Positions 11,860 through 23,990 of a DNA stretch of 64,000 nucleotides are shown here, one piece after another. The translations under genes and the position numbers were made by a program. The notes beneath the pieces were generated by a model. The model did no database searches. It was given only the letters and a program-made list of their open reading frames with translations, and was not told the origin of the DNA. The DNA lies in contig CM041777.1 of NCBI GenBank assembly GCA_023374045.1, positions 103,804,046 through 103,868,045 of the forward strand, read 5' to 3'. Source of the DNA: Limonium bicolor (taxonomy: Eukaryota; Streptophyta; Magnoliopsida; Caryophyllales; Plumbaginaceae). Position 1 is the first letter of the stretch; each line of letters opens with the position of its first letter.

Positions 11860-13912
11860 TAATTCCATATTACCACAATAAATCGCATGGTAGATAATCG
11901 CATTGGCATACTCCCGTATCGAAACGACATCTTTGGGAAAAATCTTGAGAGAATGATTGAACGGAGTGCGTGAACCACTAGTCTCTCGACCCATCAATGA
12001 ACACAAGGGTCTAATTAAAAACAGCACCACAGACCAAGTGAGTAGTGTGCGAAGAGCCGTATTTTCCCTTGAATTCTGAATGAGGATATTGGACAATCCA
12101 CCGAGCGATGAGGGCAGATAGAGTGAGTCCATAGAGGTAAAACCATGAGCGACTTGTGTATTCCTTCAGCACATGGAGAGGCACAATTCATAGCGAGATC
12201 AATGTCGATAAACAAGACACGAACTGTGATTCATGCAAAGATTCGAGAAGTAGTAAGAAAACAATCATTGACTAATGAGAATGACGAGGCACATAGGAAC
12301 AAAAATCTCCACAAAACCAAAAACCTTTAACTGCCCTGTACATAATCCCTTAGTGAGCCCCGTTGAGCCTTTCACGATAAACCTTTTTTTGTGAACTCCA
12401 CAACATGCCAACTCACGTACATATACTTACTTGCCCTTGCAATAGAGGATCTCAAAGGAGCCAGAGCCATGGTCTCTCCCCCACCATCTTTCACAAAACA
12501 ACAAATGAAATGTTTGAAGAAACCAGTGAGTCAATGCAATTCCAAAGCCAAACACCAAAAAAAAAGAACACCAAAATGTTCAAGAAGATCGATGAGTCAA
12601 TGCAACTCCAAAACTGAAAGTCAAATACAAAGCAGAGAATGCTTGAGAAAGTTGATGAGCCAAATGCAATTTCAAAAACACAAAATGAGAAGGAAGTGAA
12701 AACCGTACACCAAAAGAGGCAAGAATGAGGAGGCCAAATCCAAAGGACCAATGATGTCCCGCAGAAATCAATAAAAGGTTATCAGAAACCCGTCTAATCA
12801 TTCCACCCGTGGCAAAGGCGAAACACGTCCTCTATTGCACAAGAGCTCCACAATTCCTAAACAAATCCTCCAGTCCCATGTGACATACATCATACCCCTC
12901 AACCCCAGTTATAACCCAATGAAAGACCTCTAACTCGTTAGTTGGTGAACGTTAACTGAAAGTATCGGATCTGAAACATGAATCATAAGCTTCGTGCTTG
13001 TTATCAACATGTCCCACCTCACAATACAGGGACTATGAGTGAATGAGTGCGACCTTACTTCACAAGGTCTTTAGAGTGCGAGTGACTCTTCGACTAAACC
13101 ACCAAATCATAATCAGCCTACCCCATTGCAGGAGAGGAATTTGTGAGGAACGGAAAGTCCATAACCTCAAAAAGGAAATTCTCAGGAAAATACTACTCTA
13201 AGCATCGAGAGTATCATCACACCGCTTTGCACACACAGCCAAACTCACGAGAGATTGACCCGTATCCCTCCATGAGGGGAAAATGATTCACGCCTTCCAA
13301 TTCAACAATCATTCAAGATCGAATCGAAGATGTCTTATATTCATAAACCTCATATTAATAGAGATAGGACCGTACCTTCTCTACAAAAACTGCATATGCA
13401 TTTTGCATCGTATCTAGCATTTAATATTTGCATGCATCATAAGCACTCCATCGTCAACATCTAATTGGTAAGAACTCTGCCTAGTCTCGCTGAGAGTGTC
13501 GACTTCAGTTGCTGCAGTTGAAGTAAAACGTCCTATCAAAGGAAATCAAGTTGAAGCCATTCCGGGCTATGTTTGAGCTACGTCGAATCATTATGAAGCT
13601 ACCCGGGGCCATCCTCGAACTACATCGAAGCATTCAGAGCCATCCTAGGCTACCTTTGAGCAACATCGAACCAAAATAAGGCCATCTTAAGCCGTACGAA
13701 GACAATCTCGGAGCCATCCACTGTCATACTTGAGTCTCATCGACACCCCTCCCAAAGCCAAATTGGAGCCATACGGGAGCCGTCCTCAGACATTGTGACC
13801 ATATTTAGAGCTACACAAGAGCCATCTCAACAGTTCGAGAACAATATAGGAGCCACCTAACATCCCTATTAGAGCCATTTCATCACCAGGGTCTTGCCTA
13901 CACAGTTTCGAA

Positions 13913-13952
13913 CTACATATGGTCTGATCTCAATACGAAATTGAGTACGTAG
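13913..13952 (+). other. Two-tier hairpin motif, interior copy
   Basis: The same flanks as the LTR copies (GGTCTGAT..., GTACGTAGGCAGCCC) enclose the inner stem CTCAAT/ATTGAG with loop ACGAA. The last base pair differs from the LTR stem CTCAAC/GTTGAG on both sides, so pairing is retained. The outer stem has one mismatch. Confidence 0.7.
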
Positions 13953-14905
13953 GCAGCCCGCCCAGGGTGCGACCACCTCGAAGGAAAAATGCCTCTGTCT
14001 TCCTCACTATCACCAAATAGAGCCATCTCGTAGCCCTTCCCGGAGCCATCCCGAGCTATCCTGGAGCCATCATGAGAGAACCCTGAAGCCATAACCGGGT
14101 CGAAGCCATCCATCAATGACCAAGAATTTATCTACCACATCAAAACACGTCAAGCACATCAAAATCCACAAATCACATCAGCCCACCATTCGACTCAAAA
14201 TCCAATTCAAATCGAAACCCACCAACCATCCCAGAGTCATTGCTCACAAGGGAATCACGTATCAAACCAGAGCCATCTGACCGCATCGGAGCCATCTGAT
14301 CATACCAAAGCCATCCGGTCATATCAAAGCCATCAGATTCCAAACTCACTCATTCACAAAACAAAACAACAAAAAAAAACATCCATTCAAAAGACCGACC
14401 ACAAAATCACAAAACCAAAACACAAGTCCCACACTGACAAAGTCAAGGGCCACATCAACAAAAACATTCAACTATCGCATCCCTCACAAAGACAACCGAA
14501 AGCATCCGATCCCGGGCCAGTCCACAACCAGAATCATCCTCAAATCAACCACTCAAAACAGCGAGTTTCGTACAACTCCATTAAAGTATTATAGTCACTC
14601 CTAAGTCCTCGTACTTTCGATCACATTCTAGGCCCGTCATAAGCCCTAGGACTGGATATCAAGAGGTCCAGTTGAGGCACTCCTAAGCCCTCGTGCACAA
14701 ACAGGGAGTTTGATTCGATTAATGCATTTGCTAACCAAGTCATATCTTATTTCATTTGCACATGGGAATCCTTTCAAGGGTACACAAAATCACTCACGTC
14801 ATTCGATCAATTGTTCCACTCAGGTTTGAAATATAATTTTCATTCCATTCAGATGGCCTTTCACTTGCAAAACTCTTTTACTTTTTGATTCACCTTTTCA
14901 CTTCA

Positions 14906-15639
14906 AACCCGCTAGTCAGCTATTGCGCTACTAGTGCGGTCGACTTTTCGTTTTACACCCGCTAGCCAGCTATTGCGCTACTAGTGCGGTCGACTTTTTG
15001 TTTTACACCCGCTAGACAGCTATTACGCTACTAGTGCGGTCGACTTTTCATTTTACACCCCTAGACAGCTATTGCGCTACTAGTGCGGTCGACTTTTCGT
15101 TTTACACCCGCTAGCCAGCTATTGCACTACTAGTGCGGTCGACTTTTCGTTTTACACCCGCTAGACAGCTATTACGCTACTAGTGCGGTCGACTTTTCAT
15201 TTTACACCCGCTAGACAGCTATTACGCTACTAGTGCGGTCGACTTTTCATTTTACACCCGCTAGACAGCTATTGCGCTACTAGTGCAGTCGACTTTTCAT
15301 TTTACACCCGCTAGACAGCTATTGCGCTACTAGTGCGGTTGACTTTTCATTTTACACCCGCTAGACAGCTATTACGCTACTAGTGCGGTCGACTTTTCAT
15401 TTTACACCCGCTAGACAGCTATTGCGCTACTAGTGCGGTCGACTTTTCATTTTACACCCGCTAGACAGCTATTACGCTACTAGTGCGGTCGACTTTTCAT
15501 TTTACACCCGCTAGACAGCTATTGCGCTACTAGTACGGTTGACTTTTCGTTTTACACCCGCTAGACAGCTATTACGCTACTAGTGTGGTCGACTTTTCAT
15601 TTTACACCCGCTAGACAACTATTGCGCTACTAGTATGGT
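14906..15639 (+). repeat. 50-bp tandem array, about 15 copies
   Basis: The unit contains CGCTAGACAGCTATTGCGCT, ACTAGTGCGGTCGAC and TTTTCATTTTACACC. Copies differ at only a few positions (g/a, c/a, cg/ca), so the array is homogeneous. It lies about 1.3 kb upstream of the 3' LTR, where Tat/Ogre elements are known to carry hypervariable tandem repeats that can seed satellites. Confidence 0.95.
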
Positions 15640-15644
15640 GCTTT

Positions 15645-15960
15645 CAATTGCATTATAGGCTCGTCATAAGTCCTATAGCTAGATGTCAAGAGGTCTAGTT
15701 GAGGCTCGTCATAAGTCCTCGTGCACCCCAACCAATTTAATTGTTAGTATCATAGGCTCGTCATAAGTCCTATGACTAGATATCAAGAGGTCTAGTTGAG
15801 GCTCGTCATAAGTCCTCGTACTTTCAATTGCATTATAGGCTCATCATAAGTCCTATAGCTAGATGTCAAGAGGTCTAGTTGAGGCTCGTCATAAGTCATC
15901 GAGCACACCAACCTATCTATTGTTAGTATCCTAGGCTCGTCATAAGTCCTAGGGTTAGAT
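15645..15960 (+). repeat. Longer repeat built on AGGCTCGTCATAAGTCCT
   Basis: Units of roughly 85-100 bp combine AGGCTCGTCATAAGTCCTAT, a TAGATGTCAAGAGGTCTAG spacer and a second AGGCTCGTCATAAGTCCTCG. Further units are at about 14625-14700 and, right of the MITE, at 16639-16765. The MITE at 15961-16629 splits one unit. Confidence 0.85.
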
Positions 15961-16629
15961 CAAGGTTGTAAAAAACGGTACGGGAATCCAATACGGACTA
16001 TTGAGAGTACGTGACACGGAAGTATCGATACGGATAAAACGGAGAACCAGTACGGATGAAACATTAATATTTAAATAATAAAAAATGTATAATAAATATT
16101 TATAAGTATGAAATATGTTCCTCTTTGTACATAATATTAGTATTTTGTTATTAATGCCTTCAAATTGTATATTTATATATTATAAATTTATCGCATTCCT
16201 AAACTATAAGAATTTTGTAGAAGTTTTGTTGAGTGATGTAAGATAAGTTGCACAGTGAATTTAAAGAAAATGTCACACTATTACTGAGTAGAAAAAAAAA
16301 AAAGAGAATGATAGAAAAGTTATTGGTATAATATATCATCATTTTTTCTAAAGTAAAAACTTATATAAGGTCAATATTATTTTCATTTAGGGATTTAATA
16401 GAAAAAATTAGTCTTCTTTTTACTCCAGTCGAATCGTTGTCTTCAATCATTTGTATTGTATTCTTTAAAAATACGGTAAACGGAAATACAGATGATTGTA
16501 CGGTAGTACGCCACCACGAGACGGGGTGTTCAATGAAACGGATTTCATACGGCCGTATCAATACGTTTAATTGCAAAAACGGGCGATACGCCGTATAAAC
16601 GGCCGTACCGTACCGTTTTTTACAACCAT
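15961..16629. mobile_element. Mutator-type MITE, 669 bp
   Basis: The terminal inverted repeats match perfectly over GGTTGTAAAAAACGGTACGG (left, 15963-15982) and its complement at the right end. A perfect 9-bp duplication GGGTTAGAT flanks it at 15952-15960 and 16630-16638, and it interrupts the AGGCTCGTC repeat. A 9-bp TSD points to the Mutator-like superfamily. It has no transposase ORF, so it moves only in trans. Inner regions near both ends are also rich in ACGG/CCGT motifs, so the inverted structure extends beyond the perfect part. Confidence 0.85.
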
Positions 16630-16864
16630 GGGTTAGATATCAAGAGGTCTAACCGAGGCTCGTCATAAGTCCTCATACTTTCAATCATCTAGGCTCGTCA
16701 TAAGTCCTAGAGCTAGACATCAGAGTCTAGTCGAGGCTCGTCATAAGCCCTCGTGCATTCGGCAATCATATCATCTCCTCTCGTCGTATTCATACACTCA
16801 CGGTCGCATCCCCATGCACCACTAAACCGCAGTGAGAATTTTTGGCGCCCCGTCAACCCTGATC

Positions 16865-16911
16865 CAATTCTACAAGTCTTCTAGTGTAGAATTGAATCAA
16901 GGGGAGCCATC
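16865..16911 (+). other. Hairpin and polypurine tract before the 3' LTR
   Basis: A perfect 10-bp inverted repeat (CAATTCTACA at 16865-16874 and TGTAGAATTG at 16885-16894, loop of 10) is followed at once by the purine-rich AATCAAGGGGAG and CCATC, then the LTR TG at 16912. The purine run is the likely plus-strand primer. Confidence 0.7.
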
Positions 16912-19900
16912 TGTAGACACCAAAAATTCTCACCCCATAAAGTAAATTCCGAAATAAGAAATTAAATAAGAGGGGTCGTCGCCTTTCTTTTTTCAAACGT
17001 ATTAGCGTGCGTGCCGAAACGAAACCGTCGTTTTATAATCTTTTTCAAAGCATTCCATAAAAACACGTTTTTTTTAAATGAATTTCCAAACAATCAACCG
17101 GTATTAAACCCATCCCTTTTTGCTTATTTACTTTTTCTTACTATCTCACTTTATTTTAGTCTATTTTGATCTACTTATTTGTTTGTCCAATCATTTCCCT
17201 GCTATTTTATTTTATTCGTTGTTTATTATTCATATCTTTTATTGTTGTTTTACATGTGTCTTATTCATTAGTATTTACTTTTATCTTATCATCTTTATTT
17301 TGTTTTTTCTGTCATTTTACGTACCTTTCATTACCATTTTTTCGCTTATGTTTAGTATATTTCACCACTTGTACATAATTGATCCATTCAAAACTTTTAT
17401 CACCTTCATCGGTATTTTATCTCTGTTACATTAATGTATTATTTATGCCTCATTATGTTTTGAACCCTTTTTTTTAGCTATATTCCATGATTAATCTTTC
17501 TCATTTTGTTTTACACTTTCTTGTAAAAATAGCAACATTTTTGAAGAGTTATCCAGTATGTAATGAATTCTGACTTAGTCTAGCCGGTTAGCATGCTCTC
17601 TACATACTCTAGTGGTCTCAGGTTCGACTCTGAGCCGGGGTGTTTTCCTTTCTTTCATTTCTGCTTAGCTCGCAACGGGATTTTTGTTTCATTATCCGCA
17701 GTTATTAACTAAAACTCGTTGTGGCTCAGTTGGTTAGAGTGTGCGGGGGGATACTACAGGTGCTCAGTTCGATTCTGGGCATCAGCAAGTTTTGCTTGCT
17801 CTTTTATTTTTTGGAATCAGGTGGACCAAAACGTGGCCCAACCTTGTTTCTGGGTCCATTTTGTCTCCATACACCAAATAAAGCCCACTTTGAATTTGCC
17901 CATGAAATAATCAGACATTCCCCTCCAAACCCTAAGACCTCTATTATAAAACTACAACCAAAACCCTACTGTTGAAGATACGGTTCTAATCAGCCTCCAA
18001 CTCCCGATCGTTATTCCAGAGCATTCCCACGTCCCAGCCCTTCAACTCTACCATGCAAACTTCAAAAACCCAGAAACCTTTCGTTCCGACTCTTCGACTT
18101 TGAACAAAAAAAAAATCTTCATCTGCATCATCTGAAACCTCCGATCTCAAGCTTCGTCTCCACCAAATCCCGTCTCGAACCGCCGTCTTCGCCACCACCC
18201 TCATTCATCCGAAAGCTTCCCCGAAACGCCTAACCATCGTCAACAATCACCATTTCCCCTTTTTGCCTTCAAACCAGATAGGAGTAAGTACTGATTTCAG
18301 TATTCGTGGCTCCCAGCCCGATCTCTCCTTCTCGTCTTCGGTTCTTTGTTTCACATTAGGTCAAATTCTTCTGCTAAGTGAACCGCGAGAGATTTACTCT
18401 GTAAATTTGAGTCAGCTTTCTTCTCTTCATTGTTTTATACAAGCGAACATGTAATTTATTGTGCACTTCATCCGATGAACCTGAAGCGGGGAGGATTCAA
18501 AGCTCAGCTTCGCCAAAACTGTATCTGGTGCTAAGTGCTGACTATCTACAATCGTCGTCCCACTCTCATTTCATTCTGTTCTTATACTGTTTCATGGTTT
18601 TTATTGATTTTCGTTTCTTTGCCATTATCGCACCCCTTTTCTTTCGTCTTGAGCCTTGGAGATATCAGGATTGGAAGAGTAAATCATTGCTGCGATTCCT
18701 TTTGGTGATTATGCACATCCTTTATTTCCTGTTCGTATACTTAGTCTATTGCTCATGTCTTCCCTTTCGAAACTGACTGCTAGCTCTTTTACTGATAGAA
18801 TAAGTTGGTGCCGCTGCGATTCATTTACGTTTTTCTCATATAATCTGTGTGCACTGGCTCAACCCACGATGGGTGTGGAGCCTCCCTGAATCTTTGAGTA
18901 CACTCAAACAGAGTCGAGAATCGACTACTTTGCTATGGCTGTCAGACTACCTTGCTCGTTTTTCCTTTCTGTGTGGTGTTTCCCTTTGGCCCAGGTGACT
19001 GGTTGGTCACCAAATTTATCCTAGGACTGTTGTTGATGCTAATCGCCCGTGTTTCAGTCGAGGCATATCCCTACGCCAGTAGTACCCGAAGAAGAGTTGT
19101 GCTGTCCTTTTATGAAAAAACACTGAACCTATTCTTTCCTTTAATTTCCTCCGTTCTGTTACAGTTTGCCTTTGCCTAGTGATGTTCGATACTTACTAAT
19201 GCGGTGACTGTTCTGTTTTGTCTTTAATTTCCTCCACAGGAGATCCATTTGCCTCCTCTTGGTACCGAATCCTAACCTTACCTATTCAACTCCATTTTTG
19301 TCTGTGTTGATATTCTCATCTTGTCTATGAAGCTCTTTGTTGCCTATCTGTGAAATCTGCTCCACGAATGCTCGCCTGTCTTATGAATTGGATTCAACTT
19401 CCTATAAGTACTATTTTCTCCTGTTGTGCTGTTTGGAATGATCGACAGTTTGTATTTGAGCTCCCCATGCTTGTGAATTGAAGGGTATGAATGGTCGACT
19501 ACGTTTCAGAGTTGGTGTTGCTTTATAGCTTTCCTGCTTGTTCATAAGCGCCTGAAATCATGTGAAAATGTTCAGCGCAGGTTTCTTCAATTTACCCAAC
19601 GAGAAACTTGAGGATATTGTAGGGGAACAAACCTAGTTGATAACCATCTGCATTTATATTTTCACACCTCTGTTAATTTACGAGTGGTTAGCATTTAGTT
19701 GGGATTAATCATACTCTTTTTTTTAGAATCTGTCGCATATCTTTCGGTTTTGAGAGCCAAATCTGATGACCTTGTGTTCGGGGCTAAAGCGAAATAAAGG
19801 GAGATAGTTACTTAGAGTAGATATCATCGACTTGATAAAAAAGGAGGGGACCGTAATCTTGAGTTTTAGGCCTCTTATTGGCTCTTCTTGTGCAGTTCAG

Positions 19901-22900
19901 AAACTTTTATGTGGTCTTTAAAGGAATAAAACAGAGGGATTTAGCTAATGATTTGTTACGTTATGCCTTGTTTATATTCTCGATTTGTGATTCTTTGATT
20001 TATTGATTCGTTCTTTCATCACGCATGAACATATTTTTCTCTCCCTTTCATTGTAATTGATCATTTAAAGTCCTATTATATTTTTTCCTAAGCCCTAGTT
20101 ATTAGACCTTAGGACCAAGCCTTAGGATAGAGGGTGAACCCTAAGATTTAGGTGAGCCATGGTCCCACCTAATAAGTTGGGTAATCCGTAGACCCAAACC
20201 ACATCTTATTATAATAACACGTGTTAATAAAACACTTTCTCAAAATTCATCTCAATTTGGTTCATCATTTCTTCCCAATTTTTCCAAAGCCCATTAGACC
20301 CAAAAGTCAAAAGCTCAAAACAATTCAAACAAGGCCCAATTTTCGATCCAATTCCAAACAAGGCCTAATTTTCCCAATCTCAAATAAGGCCCATAGGCCA
20401 ATTCGGCCCAAAACCAAATCAAGCCCAAGGCATAAATCAGGCCCAAAATAAAAAAAGGTCCCAATTGACCCAATATCTAAAAGCTTGGCCCAATCCAATT
20501 CGAGGCCCAAACTTGAGGCCCAAACCCGAGCTGAGGCCCATAACCTCATCAAGTCTAGAAGCCCGTTTTGGCCCACACCTTCAAAGCCCATGAATCAAGC
20601 TTGACCAAGCCCAACTTTGACAAACCTGAATTTTGACTTTGACCCTATTTTCAAGCCCCACATTGACCCAACTTTCAAGCCCAACATTTGGCCCAATTCG
20701 ACCCGGCCAATCCAACCCGGCCCATTGTCCAATTTTGGCCCAAACCTAATTTAATCCCAAATTCAAAACAACTCATTGCCAAACCCAAATCAATTCAAGC
20801 CCAATTCATTTACAATTCAGCTCAGTCCAATCCTGATCAATTCAAATCCAAATTTAATACATCCAATTCAAACTCATTGTAAATCTCGTTCAAATTCCAA
20901 AAATCCCAAAAATCTCTTCTCTCAAGTTTCAAATAATATTTTCATTCAAATTTCATCGAATTTTCAAAGAAATCATTTTGTGGAATTTTAAAGGAAAAAC
21001 TCTTCTCACATCACAGAAAACTCTTCTCAACAAGCAGAAAGTTTTCCTCACGTATACAGAAAGTTTTCTCCTAAAAACATTTCTCAAATCAGTGTTTCTT
21101 CATCGAGGATTCCGAACAACTCCAAACATTTTCCAACTCATTTTTCAAACTCAAAGCTAAACCGTTTTCGGGGAACATGGAATGTCTAACACTTGCAAAA
21201 CACTTTCCTCCTAGTTAGACATCACTTTGTCTCCCTTTCCGAATAAAAATCTGAGGCGGGGCACTGGGGTCATAACCTTCCCTTGTCGTAGTCTGGATCT
21301 CTTTAGGTGGGGCATTAGGGTGACAAACCTCCCCTAATTGCAGCCTAGATTTTTACAAGGCGGGGTGCTAGGGAAGTAACGACCTTCCTAGTTGCAGCCG
21401 GGATTTTAGAATCGTCTAACTCCCTTCCGCTCGATTTCAATGTTTTCGGTTTTTAACGTTTTTAAACCCGGAGTTAGAGACGTTATTAGGGTTTGACCGA
21501 GAGTATCCCATTCATGATACTTCTCTCTAAATCCTAGTTTTCGACATAAATTCATTGCCCCATCTTTCGAGCCTCGGCACTTACCATTAATTAAGTGTCG
21601 TGTTCGAGGGGGTACATAGGGTAGTCCCTCGGGATTATCCACCCTTTTACAACAAAAATGTTTGTTCGATTTCAAAAACTTTAAGAGAGACAATTTCGAC
21701 AATCATTCCTCCAAACAATTCAACCCATAATCAGCTCACTCCAAATTTGAAATATCCCAAAACATCAACCCTTTTAGAATCTCAAATCCGAAAAACCTGG
21801 GATCTCTACTCTAATTCCAATTGCCTCACACATACCCACATCATCATTCAAACTCCAAATCACCTTAAACCAGAATCACCTCCCAAATTCCAAATTCTTC
21901 TAAATTTCTAAGGTCTCATAGGCCCAAGCGCCCCACAGACTCGAACATCTCAATCTCTCCACTATTTTAAGATTCAAATGTCTCACAGACCCAGCGTCTC
22001 ATAGACTTTGATATCCCACACCTCCCATTACCTAAACATCCCAAACGTCTCATAGACCCGAGCGTCTCACAGACTAACACCTCAAAACCTTCAAAACCCC
22101 AAGATCTCCAAAACCCGAAGCCCCTGAACTACGTAAGGTCTGATCTCAACAAGAGTTGAGTACGTAGGCAGCCCATCTAGGGTGCGACCCCATTCCAATA
22201 AAAAAAGACCTTTTCCCACTCTGAGGTGGCTCTCATACCTCTCAAAACATTTAAACCTTCTTCGGCTCCCACAAGTTTCAAACCATCCGACTCCAAGTCT
22301 TGTCTATTCACTCGAGCTCATACTTTTCTCAAATCTTTATTCTACACTCATCTGAGTTCACTCATTCTTCTTCTTGGCGCTAGCTTGGCAGAAAAGCTCG
22401 CCTCCTCCACTCTCTTTCCCTCTCCCTCTCCCTGTCCTAATCCTATCCTTGTGGCCCTTTGAAATGAATCTCTCTAAAAAGGTTTTGAAAGAAGGCAATC
22501 CCGACAATTGGAGACCGAGGTTTCCTCGGGCACCAAGCCGAAGTCGTGGTCGTTGCCACTTCTAAGGGGTGTAACCCAGTGCGAACCCACATAGAATCTC
22601 TGCAAATGACCAGATAAGTCCTATCCATAGGCAACAATTTCAGAGTCAATTAACGGTTCTAAGAACCCTCCTTCCCTTCCTTCCTAGTATCTTAGGTCAA
22701 ACTAGGTGGCGACTCTAGTCAATTCCACCCTTAGGGCATAAGTCCGCGTGGAGCCCATTGAGAGCGGGTGTAGTGCACACTTGCAGTCCCCTTTATGCTT
22801 TCTGGGAAAGACGGACGATTTAGTAGGTATTTGAGGGTGCCATGAATAACGGGTTTTCACCCTCCACAGAATGACATTTTCTAGGATCTAGGCTTCTCAG

Positions 22901-22951
22901 TTAGACCATATTTAAATAGACCCCCCTCATACCGAAAAATCACCCTCCACA
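16912..22951 (+). repeat. 3' LTR of the nested element (6040 bp)
   Basis: It begins TGTAGACACC and ends CCCTCCACA directly before the TSD at 22952. It is collinear with 2650-8702 throughout, including the tRNA-like modules (17576-17787), TATA-like box (17940-17952), GGCCCAA tract and hairpin (22129-22167). Several differences are C/T or G/A at CpG or CpNpG sites (for example cgttgcgg/cgttgtgg), as expected from methylation. Confidence 0.93.
17576..17787 (+). other. Two tRNA-like modules inside the 3' LTR
   Basis: These are copies of 3316-3527. The B box of module 1 is the consensus GGTTCGACTC here, and module 2 has the intact GGTTAGAGTG A-box flank. This LTR therefore keeps the more tRNA-like version of both modules. 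Confidence 0.6.
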
Positions 22952-22956
22952 CTACC
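22952..22956. repeat. Right target site duplication CTACC of the nested element
   Basis: It is identical to 2645-2649, and host RT text resumes immediately after it. Confidence 0.97.
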
Positions 22957-23990
22957 GTCAATAGATCGATTGGTCATCTCAACTGCTCAAAGCTCCGTGT
23001 TAAGTTTCTTGGACGCTTTTTCTGGATATAATCAAATTAAAATGAATGAAAAGAATTCGGAGAAAACTTCCTTCATTACTTCGGCAAGAACATTCTGCTA
23101 CAACGTAATGCCTTTCGGTTTAAAGAACGCAGGGGCTACTTTTCAGAGAATGATTAATAAAGTTTTTAAAGAACAACTCTCTTGCGACATAGAGGCCTAT
23201 GGTGATGATATAGTCGTAAGGAGCACCTCAAAAGAGAAACACGTGAGGGATCTGGAGGAAACATTCAACACACTAGATAAATACCAGATTAAGTTGAATC
23301 TGGAGAAATGTGTGTTTGGGGGTGACAAAGGGAAAATTCCTCGGCTTCATTGTTGGACAGTGAGGGATGGAAGTGGACCTGGGAAAGAGCCAAGCCATTC
23401 TCGATCTTTGTCCTCCAAAAAATATCAAAGATGTACAAGCTATGAATGGAAGACTCACGCCCCTGAGCAGGTTCGGTTCAAAGCTCCAAGAAAAATCGAT
23501 CCCATTTTTTAACATTTGGAGAAAAAACAGCAAATTCTAGTGGGGACAGGAATGCGTTGAAGCCTTTCAAAAAATCAAGGAGATGCTCTGAGAACTACCC
23601 AAGTTGGGTGTCCCTGCGCCTGGTCAAGATCTTTACCTCTATTTGTCCACCTCCGACTGGGAAGTGGCAGCAGTTCTGATAATGGAAGAAGAGAGAAAGG
23701 AAATTCCAGTTTACTACACGGGAAAGATCTTAACAGCAACAGAGGGACGTTATACCAATATTGAAAAGTTTCTTTTCGCCTTGGTAGTTTCATCTAAAAA
23801 ACTACGCCCTTACTTCCAATCACATCAAATTTTCGTCAGGACCAATTGGCCACTAAAACAAATAGCCAACAATCCAAATGCGTCCGAGCGCATGGTGAGT
23901 TAGACGGTAGAACTCACCCAGTATGAAATTCATTTTCTGCCACGAACAACAATTAAAGCACAAGCCCTGGCATATTTCATGACTGAAACA
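22957..23990 (+). pseudogene. pol: RT palm/thumb and RNase H of the Tat-lineage element (broken)
   Basis: This continues the RT interrupted at 2644. LDAFSGYNQIKM (about 23007-23043), NVMPFGLKNAGATFQRM and the catalytic-site region AYGDDIVVRS (about 23197-23224) are visible. The last has Y-G-D-D where gypsy RTs usually read Y-V/I-D-D. A frameshift occurs near 23330. RNase H text follows at 23604-23980 (LYLSTSDWEVAAVLI, VYYTGKIL, GRYTNIEKFLFALV) with a stop at 23588 and another at 23903. The polymerase cannot be produced from this copy. Confidence 0.85.

Larger units (their letters stand above)
8724..14905 (+). other. Non-coding interior of the nested element
   Basis: This is 6.2 kb without a convincing protein domain. 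The longest open frame is 11350-11859. The stretch from 13540 to 14340 is built of irregular spacers around a recurring GAGCCATC motif (for example 14263-14340, four copies about 21 bp apart). A 30-bp minisatellite lies at 10617-10757 and a hairpin motif at 13913-13952. Otherwise I see only short A/C-rich low-complexity DNA. Confidence 0.7.
2650..22951 (+). mobile_element. Non-autonomous Ogre/Tat-like LTR element (LARD-type), 20.3 kb
   Basis: Two near-identical LTRs (2650-8702 and 16912-22951) begin TGTAGACACC and end CCCTCCACA. They are flanked by the 5-bp TSD CTACC. A tRNA-type PBS follows the 5' LTR and a purine-rich tract precedes the 3' LTR. The 8.2-kb interior has no recognisable gag, PR, RT, RH or INT on either strand, so it must borrow enzymes in trans. 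Very long LTRs, this PBS type and tandem repeats ahead of the 3' LTR resemble Ogre-type Tat elements. The missing coding domains fit the definition of a LARD. By eye the LTRs differ at about 1-2% of positions plus a few small indels, so the insertion is young relative to its broken host. Confidence 0.9.

Noticed and set aside
14906..15639. Regular 50-bp array as a CRISPR array
   Set aside because: Whole units repeat with no unique spacers, and the sequence is plant nuclear DNA inside a retrotransposon.
16843..16860. TGGCGCC-containing site as a second PBS
   Set aside because: Only the first seven bases agree with Athila-type PBSs; it lies before the 3' LTR where no PBS is expected.
17120..17434. 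Hydrophobic 104-codon ORF resembling a membrane protein
   Set aside because: AT-rich start of the LTR. The matching 5' LTR segment is not open, so the frame is not conserved.
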